Shown piece by piece: positions 49,345 through 58,360 of a stretch of 64,000 bases of DNA. Source of the stretch: Phytohabitans rumicis (GTDB taxonomy: Bacteria > Actinomycetota > Actinomycetes > Mycobacteriales > Micromonosporaceae); NCBI RefSeq assembly GCF_011764445.1, contig NZ_BLPG01000003.1, forward strand, positions 1-64,000. Direction: 5' to 3'. Numbering within the stretch: position 1 is the stretch's first letter; each line of letters begins with the position of its first letter. The translations under genes and the position numbers were made by a program. Under the pieces are notes generated by a model. That model saw nothing but the letters and a program-made list of their open reading frames with translations, had not been told where the DNA came from and did not search any database.

Positions 49345-52092
49345 TCATCGTGACCGCCCGGGCGGGCGGTGGTGTCCGAAACCGCTCAGCCGGAGCGTGA
49401 GTCCGGGCAGCGTCGCGACCGCCGCGCAGGCCACCAGCTCGGCGGCGGTCAATGGCTCGGTGCCCAGCAGTTCGCGCAGCGGCGGCAACAGCACGCCCGC
49501 GACCTGCAGCAACGCCGACACCCCCACCGCTGCCAGCAGCGCGGGATTGCGCGGGCGGCCACGCCAGCGCCGTACCCCGGCGCGTCGATCATGGATTTCC
49601 CCGTCGATCATGGGCGAACGGCTGTGGTTTGATCTCCAATCCACGACCGTTTGCCCTTGATCGGCGGACAAGACCTTGATCGGCGTACGCGGGTCCTTGA
49701 TCGGCGTACGCGACGCCCGGACGGCCAGCGCGACGCCGAGTTGGGCGAGGCCGAGCACGACGAAGACGATCGACTGCCAGGGCCGGTCCAGCGCGTCGGC
49801 GGCGATCCCGGCGCCGAGCACGACCGCGGCGAGCAGCCCTCCGGTGAGCAGCACGGCCCGCAACAGCCCGGCGCCGAGCACCGACTCCTGCGGCGAGCGC
49901 GGCGCCCGGCGCATGGTGCCCGGCTCGGCCGGCTCCGCGCCCAGCGCCACCCCGGGAACGCCGTGGGTGAGCAGGTTGACCCAGAGGATCTGGGCCGGCA
50001 GCAGCGGCACCGCCAGCCCGAACGCCGGACCGAGCAGCATCACCAGGATCTCGGCCAGGCCGCCGGACAGCCCGTAGCGCAGGAAGCGGCGGATGTTGTC
50101 GTAGATGCGGCGACCCTCCCGGACCGCGGTACCTACCGTGGCCAGGTTGTCGTCGACGAGCACCAGGTCGGCGGCCTGCCGGGCGACCTCGGTGCCGCCG
50201 CCCATGGCCACGCCGATGTCCGCGCGGCGCAGGGCCGGTGCGTCGTTGACCCCGTCTCCGGTCATCGCCACGACGTGCCCCCGAGCCTGCAAGGCGGTGA
50301 CGATGTCCAGCTTCTGCTCCGGCTGGATCCGCGCGAACACCCGTACCTCGTCGGCGGTGCGCGGGTCGATCGCCCCGTCATCGCCGCGGGCGACCGCGTC
50401 GCCCGCGGCCCAGATGCCCAGCCGCCCACCGATCGCCGCGGCCGTGGCGGCGTGGTCCCCAGTGATCAGGACGAGCCGGATACCGGCCTCGCCAAACGCC
50501 GCGGCGATGTGCGGTGCGGTCTCCCGTACCGGGTCGCCGACCGCCACCAGGCCGACCAGGCGCAGCCCGCGCACGGTCCGCGGATCCGGCAGGGCGGGTA
50601 CGACCGCGGTGGCGACCGCGAGGACGCGCAGCCCTTCCTCCGCCAGCCGCTGGGCCTGCGGCAGGGCGTCCGCCGGTACGTCGTCGAGGAACGGGCTCGC
50701 CAGCACCGACTCCGGCGCGCCCTTGCAGACCACCAGGTAGCCGCCGTCCGGGTGGCGGTGCACCGTCACCATCCGCCGGGTCTCCTGCTCGAACGGTTCC
50801 TCGGCCACGCGCGGCCAGGCGGCGCGCTCGGCGGCCGGGTCGAGGCCGCTGCGGGCCGCGAACGCCACCAGGGCGGCCTCCAGGGGGTCGCCAACGGCGG
50901 TCCACTGTGGGCGATCGTCACCGGGTGGGGCGAGCGTGGCGTCGCTGCACAGCGTCGCCGCCCGGGCCAGATCGCGTAGCGACGATCCGGGCTCCACTGT
51001 GCAGGTGTCGGCGGCGTCGCGCAGCTCCCCGTACGGGGCGTACCCCTGGCCGCGTACCCGGTAGTGCTCGCCGCCGGCGGTGACCGCACGTTGGACGGCC
51101 ATCCGGCCCTCGGTCAGCGTGCCGGTCTTGTCGGAGGCCACGACGGTGACCGAGCCGAGCGTCTCCACCGCGTGCAGCCGGCGGGGGATCGCCCGCAGAC
51201 CGGCCATCCGGCGGGCGCCCAGCGCCAACGCGAGTGTGACCACCGCGGGCAGCGACTCCGGGACCGCCGCGACGACCAGACTGACCGCGGTGATCGCCAT
51301 GTCCACCAGGGGTCGGCCCGCGGCCAGACCGAGCACGAGCACGACGGCGGACAGGACCACCGCGGTGAGACCGAGCACCCGGCCGAGGGCGGTCAGCCGG
51401 CGCTGCAGCGGTGTCGGCCCGGGCCTGGTCGTGGCGACCAGGGTCGCGATGCGCCCCAGGGCGCTTGCCGGGCCGGTGCGGACCACCGTGCCCACGCCGC
51501 GCCCGGTGACCACGACCGTGCCGGCGAACGCCTCATCGCCGGCACCGCGGTGCACCGGGACCGATTCGCCGGTCAGCGCGGCCTCGTCCACCTGGAGTCG
51601 GTGCGCGGCGTCCAGCCGCAGGTCGGCCGGGATCACGTCGCCAGGCTCCAGGTGGACGAGGTCTGCGCGGACGAGGTCGGCCGCCGGCACCACCTGGTCC
51701 ACGCCGTCGCGCATCACCCGGGCGGTCGGCGCGGCCATCCGGTCCAGCGCGGCGATGGCCCGGTCCGCGCGGACCTCCTGGGTCACTCCGATCACCGTGT
51801 TGACAATGACGACGAGCGCGATGATCGCGGTGTCCGGAAAGTCGCCCAGCGCCGTAGTCACCACCCCCGCGGCCAGCAGCAGCGCGACGAGTGGGTCGGT
51901 GAGCTGGTGCAGGATCCGGGTGGCCAGGTGCCGGCGGGGTGGCTCGGTGACGGTGTTCGGCCCGTCGGCACGGAGCCTGGCCGCCGCGACCTGGGCGGTG
52001 AGCCCACGCGCCGCTGCCGGTGCCGTCGTCATCGCCATGCTTACAGCGTGTTCTGGCGCGATGGGCGCGGGCAGGGCCGCCGTGCCGCTCAA
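49345..52092 (-). CDS. P2A-type cation ATPase, CtpF-like
   Basis: A P-type ATPase of up to 915 residues. Motifs in order: [12 protein letters not shown] (actuator), [22 protein letters not shown] (M4, PESL instead of PEGL), [13 protein letters not shown] (phosphorylation Asp), [10 protein letters not shown] (nucleotide site), [22 protein letters not shown] (hinge) and a C-terminal cation-ATPase domain. It resembles Ca2+-type pumps and M. tuberculosis CtpF, a DosR-regulon member. The start may be TTG 52092, overlapping the Acg gene by 4 bp, or ATG 52038. About 45 residues inserted before the last helices match the repeat listed separately. Confidence 0.88.
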   Translation of the reverse strand: MSGTAALPAPIAPEHAVSMAMTTAPAAARGLTAQVAAARLRADGPNTVTEPPRRHLATRILHQLTDPLVALLLAAGVVTTALGDFPDTAIIALVVIVNTVIGVTQEVRADRAIAALDRMAAPTARVMRDGVDQVVPAADLVRADLVHLEPGDVIPADLRLDAAHRLQVDEAALTGESVPVHRGAGDEAFAGTVVVTGRGVGTVVRTGPASALGRIATLVATTRPGPTPLQRRLTALGRVLGLTAVVLSAVVLVLGLAAGRPLVDMAITAVSLVVAAVPESLPAVVTLALALGARRMAGLRAIPRRLHAVETLGSVTVVASDKTGTLTEGRMAVQRAVTAGGEHYRVRGQGYAPYGELRDAADTCTVEPGSSLRDLARAATLCSDATLAPPGDDRPQWTAVGDPLEAALVAFAARSGLDPAAERAAWPRVAEEPFEQETRRMVTVHRHPDGGYLVVCKGAPESVLASPFLDDVPADALPQAQRLAEEGLRVLAVATAVVPALPDPRTVRGLRLVGLVAVGDPVRETAPHIAAAFGEAGIRLVLITGDHAATAAAIGGRLGIWAAGDAVARGDDGAIDPRTADEVRVFARIQPEQKLDIVTALQARGHVVAMTGDGVNDAPALRRADIGVAMGGGTEVARQAADLVLVDDNLATVGTAVREGRRIYDNIRRFLRYGLSGGLAEILVMLLGPAFGLAVPLLPAQILWVNLLTHGVPGVALGAEPAEPGTMRRAPRSPQESVLGAGLLRAVLLTGGLLAAVVLGAGIAADALDRPWQSIVFVVLGLAQLGVALAVRASRTPIKDPRTPIKVLSADQGQTVVDWRSNHSRSPMIDGEIHDRRAGVRRWRGRPRNPALLAAVGVSALLQVAGVLLPPLRELLGTEPLTAAELVACAAVATLPGLTLRLSGFGHHRPPGRSR
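49583..49712. repeat. Repeat-rich insertion inside the P-type ATPase gene
   Basis: The stretch contains two copies of CGTCGATCATGG (49583, 49602) and three copies of CCTTGATCGGCG (49655, 49674, 49695). The last two extend identically to CCTTGATCGGCGTACGCG. It is less GC-rich than the gene and encodes [17 protein letters not shown] and the following non-helical residues. Removing about 135 bp would restore a normal P-type ATPase loop, so this looks like an in-frame insertion of a small dispersed repeat. Confidence 0.6.
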
Positions 52093-53102
52093 TCCGGGAC
52101 CTTCGACCCGCGCCCGGCGTGCACCAGCACGTCATCGAGCGACCGCCGCGGTGCGGGCGCGCTCGGCGGCCCGTACCCGAACCGCAGCACCGCCTGGGCG
52201 GCGTACCCGCCTGCCGGGTCCTGCAGCAGCGCGCGCAGGTCCGGGACCTCGACCGGCTGGGTCATCAAGGTCGACGCCAGCCCCCTAACGGTGGCCGTCA
52301 GCAGCACCCGCTCCAGGGCTTGGCCGCCACGCAGCCACTCGTACGGCGAGTCGCCCGGTGTGTAGAGCACCGCGATGGTCGGCGCGTGCTCGAACGGTGC
52401 CGGTCCGCGCCGCCGGGCCGGACGCACGAAGCTGAAATCCCGGATCGGCACCGTCTCCAGCGCGTCCCAGGGCCCGAACGCCTCAGGCGGCACCCCGTCG
52501 CGCCGGCCCGCGCCGGGGCGGGTCCAGTCACTGAGCTCCCGCCAATACGCGGGCTGGTGCCGGCGGCGGTGTTCGGCGATGCGCACGACGTCGAGGACGG
52601 CGTTGCGGGCAACCGGGTCCAGCACCACGAGTCGGGCCTGCTCGGTCTCGGCGGCGGCGCAGAGGTCCGCGAGGGCCTCGGCCGGGACGGAGATGCCGCT
52701 GAACGGCTGCCGGTTGGTGTGCCGGCGCGGGATCGCCTGGGCCAGCATCACGGCTGTGACCGGCGGGCGGGTGGGCGGCCCGACGGTGATGCGCGCCGCC
52801 AGGTCCGGCTCGTTCGCGTCGGGCAGCAGGTGCTGCATGGGGACGTGGCCGCGGGCCAGCATCGCCACCCGAAGGTTGAACGCCGCCGCGCCGACGCTGA
52901 TGAGCAGCTCTCGCCCGGTCGGGTCGAGCACGTCCAGCCGGCGGCCGTGGTCGGCCAGGACGTCGACCGTGGTGCCGTGGACCCGGAAGCGCCACGGCTG
53001 GGTGTTGTGGACCGAAGGGGCCGCGATCGCGGCCTCCAGGCATTCGCGCCACCGTCCCTGTGGCACGCCATCCGCGTCAACCGTCCAACCGCTGCCGTTC
53101 AT
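52089..53102 (-). CDS. Acg-family nitroreductase-fold protein
   Basis: A 337-residue Acg-type protein: [23 protein letters not shown] near residue 20, [85 protein letters not shown] and [22 protein letters not shown]. The frame is intact. It is divergent from the split-barrel gene at 53289 across a region with two boxes, and its stop overlaps a possible TTG start of the P-type ATPase. The Acg plus CtpF-like pump pairing is characteristic of DosR-type regulons. Confidence 0.9.
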   Translation of the reverse strand: MNGSGWTVDADGVPQGRWRECLEAAIAAPSVHNTQPWRFRVHGTTVDVLADHGRRLDVLDPTGRELLISVGAAAFNLRVAMLARGHVPMQHLLPDANEPDLAARITVGPPTRPPVTAVMLAQAIPRRHTNRQPFSGISVPAEALADLCAAAETEQARLVVLDPVARNAVLDVVRIAEHRRRHQPAYWRELSDWTRPGAGRRDGVPPEAFGPWDALETVPIRDFSFVRPARRRGPAPFEHAPTIAVLYTPGDSPYEWLRGGQALERVLLTATVRGLASTLMTQPVEVPDLRALLQDPAGGYAAQAVLRFGYGPPSAPAPRRSLDDVLVHAGRGSKVPD

Positions 53103-53201
53103 CGTGCCCTCCGGTGCGCCGGGCCCGCATCGTCCGGGCCTTCCACCTCGACCCTGCAAGTGCCGAGGACGTGCTCCAAGAGGCTTGGTGCCGTACGCTT
53201 C

Positions 53202-53215
53202 GGGACCTTCGGGAC
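53202..53215. promoter_or_regulatory. DevR-like half-site pair upstream of Acg gene at 53102
   Basis: GGGAC-CTTC-GGGAC gives two direct half-sites; the second is not inverted. It is 100 bp from the Acg start and may work together with the adjacent perfect box. Confidence 0.35.
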
Positions 53216-53238
53216 CGGGCCAACGGCAGGGCGTGGTC

Positions 53239-53252
53239 GGGACCTTTGGCCC
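53239..53252. promoter_or_regulatory. DevR-like box upstream of split-barrel gene
   Basis: GGGAC-CTTT-GGCCC followed by TGTCCGG, 37 bp before the start at 53289 and in a divergent promoter with an Acg gene. Confidence 0.65.
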
Positions 53253-53288
53253 TGTCCGGCCGCCGGTCGAGATCCTGATGATGGGCCG

Positions 53289-53720
53289 ATGGCGTCGAGG
53301 ATCCTGCGAAAACTGACCGCCGAGCAGTGCCTGTCGCTGCTCGGCAGTGTCGCCGTGGGCCGGATCGTCTTCACGGACAAGGCCCTGCCGGCGATCCGGC
53401 CGGTCAACCACATTCTCGACGGCGGCGCCGTGATCATCCGCAGCCATCTGAGCGGCGGCCTGGCCAGGGCGGTGGGCTCCGGGCGGGGTGTCGTGGTGGC
53501 GTACGAGGCGGACGCGATCGACCCGGACGGCCGGATCGGTTGGAGCGTCGTGGTCACCGGCGTCGCGCACCTGGTGGCCGACTCCCGCGAGGTGGCCAGG
53601 TACGAGCAGGCCCTGCACCCTTGGGTGGAGATGACCATGGACTGCGTGATCCGCATCGAGCCGCACATCGTGACCGGCTACCGGCTCGTCGACGCGGCGG
53701 AACCGGTCAGTACACCGTGA
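53289..53720 (+). CDS. PPOX-like split-barrel protein (Rv3129-like)
   Basis: A 143-residue pyridoxamine-phosphate-oxidase-related protein: LTAEQCLSLLGSVAVGRIVFTDKALPAIRPVNHILDGGAVIIRSHLSGGLARAVGSGRGVVVAYEADAID, then GWSVVVTGVAHLV. This is the DUF of small flavin- or haem-type split barrels that includes the DosR-controlled Rv3129. The ATG at 53289 has no strong ribosome site. It ends over the PflA remnant on the other strand by 14 bp. Confidence 0.85.
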   Translation: MASRILRKLTAEQCLSLLGSVAVGRIVFTDKALPAIRPVNHILDGGAVIIRSHLSGGLARAVGSGRGVVVAYEADAIDPDGRIGWSVVVTGVAHLVADSREVARYEQALHPWVEMTMDCVIRIEPHIVTGYRLVDAAEPVSTP

Positions 53721-53990
53721 GCCCGTACCCGCGGAACTGATCCCGCACCCGGTACAGCAGTTCCGGCGTCGGCGGCGTGGTGTCCGCGAGCGGGAACGGC
53801 AGCCCCAGGGCGGCGTACTTGCCCGCACCGAGCCGGTGAAACGGCAGCACCTCAACCCGTTCCACGGTGGACAGCCCGGCAACCACCTGCGCTACGGCGT
53901 CCACGTTGGACACCGCATCGGTGAGGCCGGGCACGAGGACGAAGCGGATCCACATCCGCTTGCCCCGCTCGGCCAGATCGGGAGGCCACG
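53707..53990 (-). pseudogene. Pyruvate formate-lyase activating enzyme, C-terminal fragment
   Basis: DLAERGKRMWIRFVLVPGLTDAVSNVDAVAQVVAGLSTVERVEVLPFHRLGAGKYAALGLPFPLADTTPP is the C-terminal third of PflA. The radical-SAM CxxxCxxC region is absent. About 95 of about 245-290 residues remain. M. tuberculosis also has a pflA (Rv3138) close to devRS, so its presence in this setting is informative. Confidence 0.75.
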
Positions 53991-54039
53991 ATCACTCCGT
54001 GAGGTGACGGCCGCCCAGGGCCGGCTGCCCCCCGGACAA

Positions 54040-54053
54040 CGGTCGTTGGACCC
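54040..54053. promoter_or_regulatory. DevR-like box upstream of second CBS-BON gene
   Basis: CGGTC-GTTG-GACCC has inner GGTC/GACC perfectly inverted at 4-bp spacing, 91 bp before the CBS-BON start. Confidence 0.5.
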
Positions 54054-54143
54054 CCATCCTGCGGTACCTCGACTCTGACCCGGATCGCGGTTTCGGCCAT
54101 AGCGTCGAGATAGAAGCCGATGACCAGGGAAGCGAGGCAGACG

Positions 54144-54830
54144 ATGAGACTGTGGCGGGTGGACGACGTCATGACCAAGGACGTCGTCACGGTACGAGAA
54201 CAGACGCCCTATCGGGAGATCGTCGACGTCCTGACGGCGCGCCACGTGAGCGCGGTGCCGGTGGTCGACGACGTCGGGCGAGTACTCGGTGTCGTGTCCG
54301 AGGCCGACCTGCTCTACAAGATCGAGACTGACGGCCGGCCCGAGCCCCGGCGGGTGTTCGAGAGCCGCCGCCGGCAGTCGGCACGCGCCAAGGCCGGCGC
54401 CATGACCGCGGCTGGGTTGATGACCACACCAGCGGTCACCGCGCCGTCGCACACGCTGATCCCGGCGGCGGCCCGCACGATGGACGCGCAGCAGGTGAAG
54501 CGCCTGCCGGTGATCAACGATCTCGGTCGGCTCATCGGCATCGTCACCCGCGGCGACCTGCTGAAGGTGCACCTGCGCCCCGACGCGGACATCCGGCACG
54601 ACGTCGTCGAAGGAGTGCTGCGCCGGGTGCTGGCAGTAGAGGACGGCATCGTCCGCGTGGAGGTGCACGACGGCGTCGTCACGCTGGTCGGAGAGCTTGA
54701 CCGGCACAGCGCCGCCGAGGCGGCCGCGCGGCTGGCCCACGCCGTCGCCGGGGTGGTGGCCGTCGAAGACCACCTGACCTACCGGTTCGACGACACCGCG
54801 CTGGCGAACATGAGCTACCGCGGAACCTGA
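54144..54830 (+). CDS. CBS-CBS-BON protein, paralogue of 32984
   Basis: A 228-residue protein with the same three-domain layout: VDDVMTKDVVTVREQTPYREIVDVLTARHVSAVPVVDDVGRVLGVVSEADLLYKIE, TAAGLMTTPAVTAPSHTLIPAAARTMDAQQVKRLPVINDLGRLIGIVTRGDLLKVHL and a BON domain (VRVEVHDGVVTLVGELDRHSAAEAAARLAHAVAGVVAVEDHLTY). The start at ATG 54144 aligns with MRKWTVGEVM of the paralogue; an in-frame ATG at 54120 is less likely. The flavodoxin gene follows after 13 bp, so the two form an operon. Confidence 0.9.
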   Translation: MRLWRVDDVMTKDVVTVREQTPYREIVDVLTARHVSAVPVVDDVGRVLGVVSEADLLYKIETDGRPEPRRVFESRRRQSARAKAGAMTAAGLMTTPAVTAPSHTLIPAAARTMDAQQVKRLPVINDLGRLIGIVTRGDLLKVHLRPDADIRHDVVEGVLRRVLAVEDGIVRVEVHDGVVTLVGELDRHSAAEAAARLAHAVAGVVAVEDHLTYRFDDTALANMSYRGT

Positions 54831-54843
54831 GTTTGGAGGAGTC

Positions 54844-55377
54844 ATGCGTGCGTTGGTGATCTACGAATCGATGTACGGCAACACCCACCTGGTGGCCGAC
54901 GCGATCGGCGAGGGCCTCGCGACGGCGTACCAGGTGGAGGTGGTGCCGGTGGGCCAGGCCAGCCCGCAGACGCTGGGCGAGGCCGACCTGGTCGTGGTGG
55001 GCGGGCCCACCCATGTGCGCGGGCTCAGCCGTGCGAGGACCCGCGAGGCTGCCATGTCCGAGGCGCGCAAGCCGGGCAGCGAGCTGACCCTTGACCCCGA
55101 CGCCGAAGGGCCTGGCCTGCGCGACTGGTTCCACGCGCTGCCGGCGTCAACGGCGGCCAAGGCCGCAGCTTTCGACACCCGGATCGACGCGCCGGCCGTA
55201 CTGACCGGGCGGGCGTCCAAGGGCATCTCCCGCCAGTTGCGGCAGCACGGGTTCGAGGTGGTGGCCGAACCGCGGAGCTTCCTGGTCACGAAGCAGAACG
55301 TGCTCGAGCCCGAGGAGACGACGCGGGCCCGGCAGTGGGGGCGGGATCTGGCCGAGACCCTCGCGACGAGCGTGTGA
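54844..55377 (+). CDS. Flavodoxin-family protein
   Basis: A 177-residue flavodoxin. The FMN phosphate loop is VIYESMYGNTHLVADAIGEGL at residues 5-25 and the isoalloxazine-side loop is LVVVGGPTHVRGLSR. ASKGISRQLRQHGFEVVAEPRSFLVT completes the fold. It could act as a low-potential electron carrier or a quinone-reductase-like protein. The GGAGG ribosome site lies 4 bp upstream. It is followed by a strong terminator hairpin. Confidence 0.9.
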   Translation: MRALVIYESMYGNTHLVADAIGEGLATAYQVEVVPVGQASPQTLGEADLVVVGGPTHVRGLSRARTREAAMSEARKPGSELTLDPDAEGPGLRDWFHALPASTAAKAAAFDTRIDAPAVLTGRASKGISRQLRQHGFEVVAEPRSFLVTKQNVLEPEETTRARQWGRDLAETLATSV

Positions 55378-55393
55378 CACGTACCGCGTACAC

Positions 55394-55434
55394 GCCGATC
55401 CCCAGGTACCGGCATCGGGTACCTGGGGATCGGC
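55394..55434. terminator. 17-bp hairpin between convergent flavodoxin and PPDK genes
   Basis: Arms GCCGATCCCCAGGTACC and GGTACCTGGGGATCGGC are fully complementary around a 7-nt loop. It can terminate both convergent genes. Confidence 0.85.
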
Positions 55435-55446
55435 TTCGACCCTCCC

Positions 55447-56336
55447 TTACCGGCTGTCGGAGTCCGGCGTGTCCGCCGCCGCCAGGCCGATGGCGTGGAA
55501 GAAACCGATGGAGTCGGGGTCGCCGCCGTGCTCGCCGCACACGCCGATCTTCAGGTCGGGCCGGGCGGCCCGCCCCTCGTCCACCGCGATGCGCATCAGG
55601 CGGCCGACGCCCGCGACGTCGATCGACTCGAACGGTGACCTCGCCCTCGAAGTACCGCACCACGGGTGACGGGTGCACCGGCACCGCCCCGAGGAACACC
55701 TCCCCGGTAGCGCCGTCTGTGGACACGACGTCCCCTTCGGACACGACCGTGCCGTCCACAGTGAACCGAACCGCCTCCGCGTCCACCTCGAGGGCTTCGG
55801 CGCCGCAGACGCAAGTCTTTGCCCATCCCACGCGCGACCACAGCGGCGTGCGAGGTCTTGCCGCATCCGCGGCCACGCCCGCGTGAGACTTGTGCGCGTC
55901 CAGCTCCCGCTCGAACGCCTCACCCGGCACCCCACACACGGTCTTGCCGAACATGTGGATCAGGCGGCGGTACGAGTCCCAAGCGAACCGCGGATCGCCG
56001 CTCTGCCGGGCCAGACCGGCCACGCTCGCATCATTCAGGCCGATGTCCAGGACCGTGTCCATCATCCCGGGCATGGAGAACCTTCCGCCTGAGCGCACGG
56101 ACAGCAGCAGCGGGTCGTGCGGGTCGCCGAGGATCTCTCCGGTCTGCCCCTCGACCTGGCCCAGGTGGGCGTTGACCTGGTCGAACAGGCCCTCCGGGAC
56201 CACGCCGGCGGCCAGATACGCCCGGCACGCCTCGGTGCTGATGGTGAATCCCGGCGGCACCGGAAGGCCCAGACGGGTCATCTCGGCCAGGTTCGCGCCC
56301 TTGCCGCCCAGCAGGTCGTCCCTTTGGTCGTATCAA
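55447..56336 (-). pseudogene. ppdK: Pyruvate phosphate dikinase, heavily internally deleted
   Basis: The N-terminus is DDLLGGKGANLAEMTRLGLPVPPGFTISTEACRAYL, followed by LLLSVRSGGRFSMPGMMDTVLDIGLND and [16 protein letters not shown], all typical PPDK. The sequence then jumps to [23 protein letters not shown] (central part), and later, after a frame change, to [46 protein letters not shown] from the PEP-binding C-terminus. PPDK is about 880 residues; here about 300 remain. The phosphocarrier His region is missing. Losses are in at least two places. Confidence 0.8.
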
Positions 56337-56360
56337 GGCGAGAGGGGCCGCCCGTAGGGC

Positions 56361-56394
56361 CGGACGGCGCTCGCGACCGGACGGCGCTCGCGAC
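56361..56394. repeat. Exact 17-bp tandem duplication
   Basis: CGGACGGCGCTCGCGAC occurs twice in direct succession, immediately before the box at 56395. Confidence 0.8.
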
Positions 56395-56408
56395 GGGACC
56401 TACGGCAC
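56395..56408. promoter_or_regulatory. DevR-like box upstream of DUF4389 gene
   Basis: GGGAC-CTAC-GGCAC followed by TGACCC; one half-site mismatch. It lies 51 bp before the start at 56459. Confidence 0.45.
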
Positions 56409-56458
56409 TGACCCGGCCCGATCGCGGCGGCGAAGGTGTGTACTGGAGGGGAGGCATC

Positions 56459-57157
56459 ATGAACCGCTATCCGGTACGGCTGTACGCCAACCCCGACCCG
56501 GCTCCGGGCCGCTGGCTGTGGCTGGTCAAGTGGCTGCTGCTGATCCCGCACTTCGTCGTTCTCGCGGTGCTGTGGATCGTGCTCGTCGTCCTGACGTTGG
56601 TCGCGTACGTCGCGGTGCTGATCACCGGGCGCTATCCGACGGGTATCTACGACTTCAACGTCGGCGTGCTGCGCTGGAGTTGGCGCGTCGGCTACTACGG
56701 ATACCAGGCGCTCGGCACCGACCGGTACCCGCCGTTCGCGCTGGCCGACGTACCCGACTATCCGGCCGGACTGGACGCGGACCCGCCGCGGCCACTGCCG
56801 CGCTGGCGCCCCTTGGTGGCCTGGCTCCTGGCGTTCCCGCACGTGCTGATAGTCGCGGCGTTGACCGGTGGATGGCGGGTGTACGACGACGGCGACACCG
56901 TCGTGTACGTGTCCGGTGGCCTGGTCGCCGTCACCGTGCTGATCGTCGGCGTCGCGCTGCTGTTCACCGGACGCCACCCGCCCGGCCTGTACGCCCTGCT
57001 GGTCGGCGTGGCGCGCTGGGTGACCCGGACGATCGCATACATCGTGCTGCTCACCGGGGCGTACCCGCCGTTCCGGCTGGACCAGGGCGCCCGGGAGCCA
57101 GACCACATCCCACCGGCGCCGGACGATGCCGACCACCGGACCGCAGCGCTCATGTAG
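56459..57157 (+). CDS. DUF4389 membrane protein
   Basis: A 232-residue protein with two DUF4389 repeats and about five membrane helices. YPVRLYANPDPAPGRWLWLVKWLLLIPHFVVLAVLWIVLVVL and LITGRYPTGIYDFNVGVLRWSWRVGYYGYQALGTDRYPPF form the first. WRPLVAWLLAFPHVLIVAALTGG and LLFTGRHPPGLYALLVGVARWVTRTIAYIVLLTGAYPPFRL form the second. The function is unknown. GGAGGGGAGG lies just upstream of the ATG. Confidence 0.88.
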   Translation: MNRYPVRLYANPDPAPGRWLWLVKWLLLIPHFVVLAVLWIVLVVLTLVAYVAVLITGRYPTGIYDFNVGVLRWSWRVGYYGYQALGTDRYPPFALADVPDYPAGLDADPPRPLPRWRPLVAWLLAFPHVLIVAALTGGWRVYDDGDTVVYVSGGLVAVTVLIVGVALLFTGRHPPGLYALLVGVARWVTRTIAYIVLLTGAYPPFRLDQGAREPDHIPPAPDDADHRTAALM

Positions 57158-57464
57158 CACGATTCTTCCTCGCAGGCGACGGTTCTAGTCTAGATCGTCC
57201 ACAGTGGGCATAAGGGCAACGGTAGGAGTCTGCGGCAAGCGGTCGCCTACCCACAGCGACCTGGCGCGGTACCGGGTCAGTCGGGGTGCCTGTTACCCGT
57301 CGGCTCTGCGCCGCTGGCGTGCGGAGAAAGACGCCCGTCCGGAACGCACCGCCACATCCGGATGTGGCAGAACCCGAAGCGCAGCGACTTCATCCCTTCC
57401 GGGTGAGGCGATCGCGGTCCGAGGGTTGCGACGATTGTTGCTGCCCTCATCGGAAAGGAGCAGC
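57158..57464. other. Intergenic region with 16-bp palindrome
   Basis: No gene is recognised. A perfect palindrome, CCACATCCGGATGTGG (57352-57367), lies about 100 bp before the hydrolase gene and may be an operator. Confidence 0.45.
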
Positions 57465-58292
57465 ATGACTGAGCCAAGGACCAAGGCCCCGCCGATCGTG
57501 TTGATCCACGGGCTTTGGATGACCGCCCGAAGCTGGGATCGCTGGGTGGAGTACTACCGGGCGAAGGGACATGAGGTCATCGTGCCGACCTACCCGGGCT
57601 TCGAGATCGAAGTGGAGGCGCTGCGCGAAAAGCCCGAGATCATCGCCGAGGCGTCCGTGCCGGCAACCCTCGACCATCTCAGCGACGTGGTCGAGCATCT
57701 GGACCGTCCGCCGATCATCATGGGCCACTCCTTCGGCGGGACCTTCACCCAACTCCTGGTCAACCGCGGGTTGGGCGCCGCCGCCGTAACGATCGACTCG
57801 GCGCCACCGGAGGGCGTGCGGGTGAACCCGCCGTCCCAAATCAGGTCCCTGTTCCCGATCCTGGCCAACCCGGCCAACCGACACCGCGCGGTGGGCTTCA
57901 CCAAGGAACAATTCCACTATGCGTTCGCCAACACGAGCAGTCGGGAGGACTCCGACGCGGCGTACGACCGCCTCCACATCCCGGCGCCCGGAAACTGGGT
58001 GTGGGCCTACGGCCTGATCGCCAACTGGAAGCCGGGCCACCAGGAGACCTGGGTCGACTACGACCTGGACGACCGGGCGCCGCTGCTGTTCATCATGGGC
58101 GGCAAGGACCACCTGATGCCGCCCTCGGTGATCCGCGCGAACGCGAAGAAATACCGCAACTCCGAGGCGCTGACCGAGACCTACGAGTTCCCGGACCGCT
58201 CACACTTCACCGGCGTCGAGCCCGGCTGGGAACAGGTCGCCGACTACGCGCTCGATTGGGCAACAAGCCACGCGCGAACCCAGCAGGTGTGA
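57465..58292 (+). CDS. Alpha/beta hydrolase
   Basis: A 275-residue alpha/beta-hydrolase. Oxyanion strand IVLIHGLWMTARSWDRW (residues about 11-27), nucleophile elbow IIMGHSFGGTFTQLL (Ser near residue 88), acid in LLFIMGGKDHLMPPS and catalytic His in FPDRSHFTGVEPGWE. It hydrolyses an ester, lactone or similar bond; the substrate is unknown. GGAAAGGAG is 5 bp upstream. It stands alone. Confidence 0.9.
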   Translation: MTEPRTKAPPIVLIHGLWMTARSWDRWVEYYRAKGHEVIVPTYPGFEIEVEALREKPEIIAEASVPATLDHLSDVVEHLDRPPIIMGHSFGGTFTQLLVNRGLGAAAVTIDSAPPEGVRVNPPSQIRSLFPILANPANRHRAVGFTKEQFHYAFANTSSREDSDAAYDRLHIPAPGNWVWAYGLIANWKPGHQETWVDYDLDDRAPLLFIMGGKDHLMPPSVIRANAKKYRNSEALTETYEFPDRSHFTGVEPGWEQVADYALDWATSHARTQQV

Positions 58293-58360
58293 TCAACCAC
58301 AGACGCCGCAGGTCGCCGGGCCACCCCGAGGGCGAACGGCTCGTAGCCGGCCGCCGCCTG

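Noticed and set aside
49583-49712. CRISPR array because of short direct repeats
   Set aside because: Repeats are 12-18 bp, irregularly spaced by a few bases, and lie inside a coding sequence; there are no spacers of uniform length or cas genes.
53060-53278. A plus-strand frame with DPASAEDVLQEAWCRTLRDL, similar to sigma-70 region 2
   Set aside because: The match covers about 20 residues, lies in a divergent promoter region with regulator boxes, and no other sigma-factor region is present. It is more likely chance or at best a tiny remnant.
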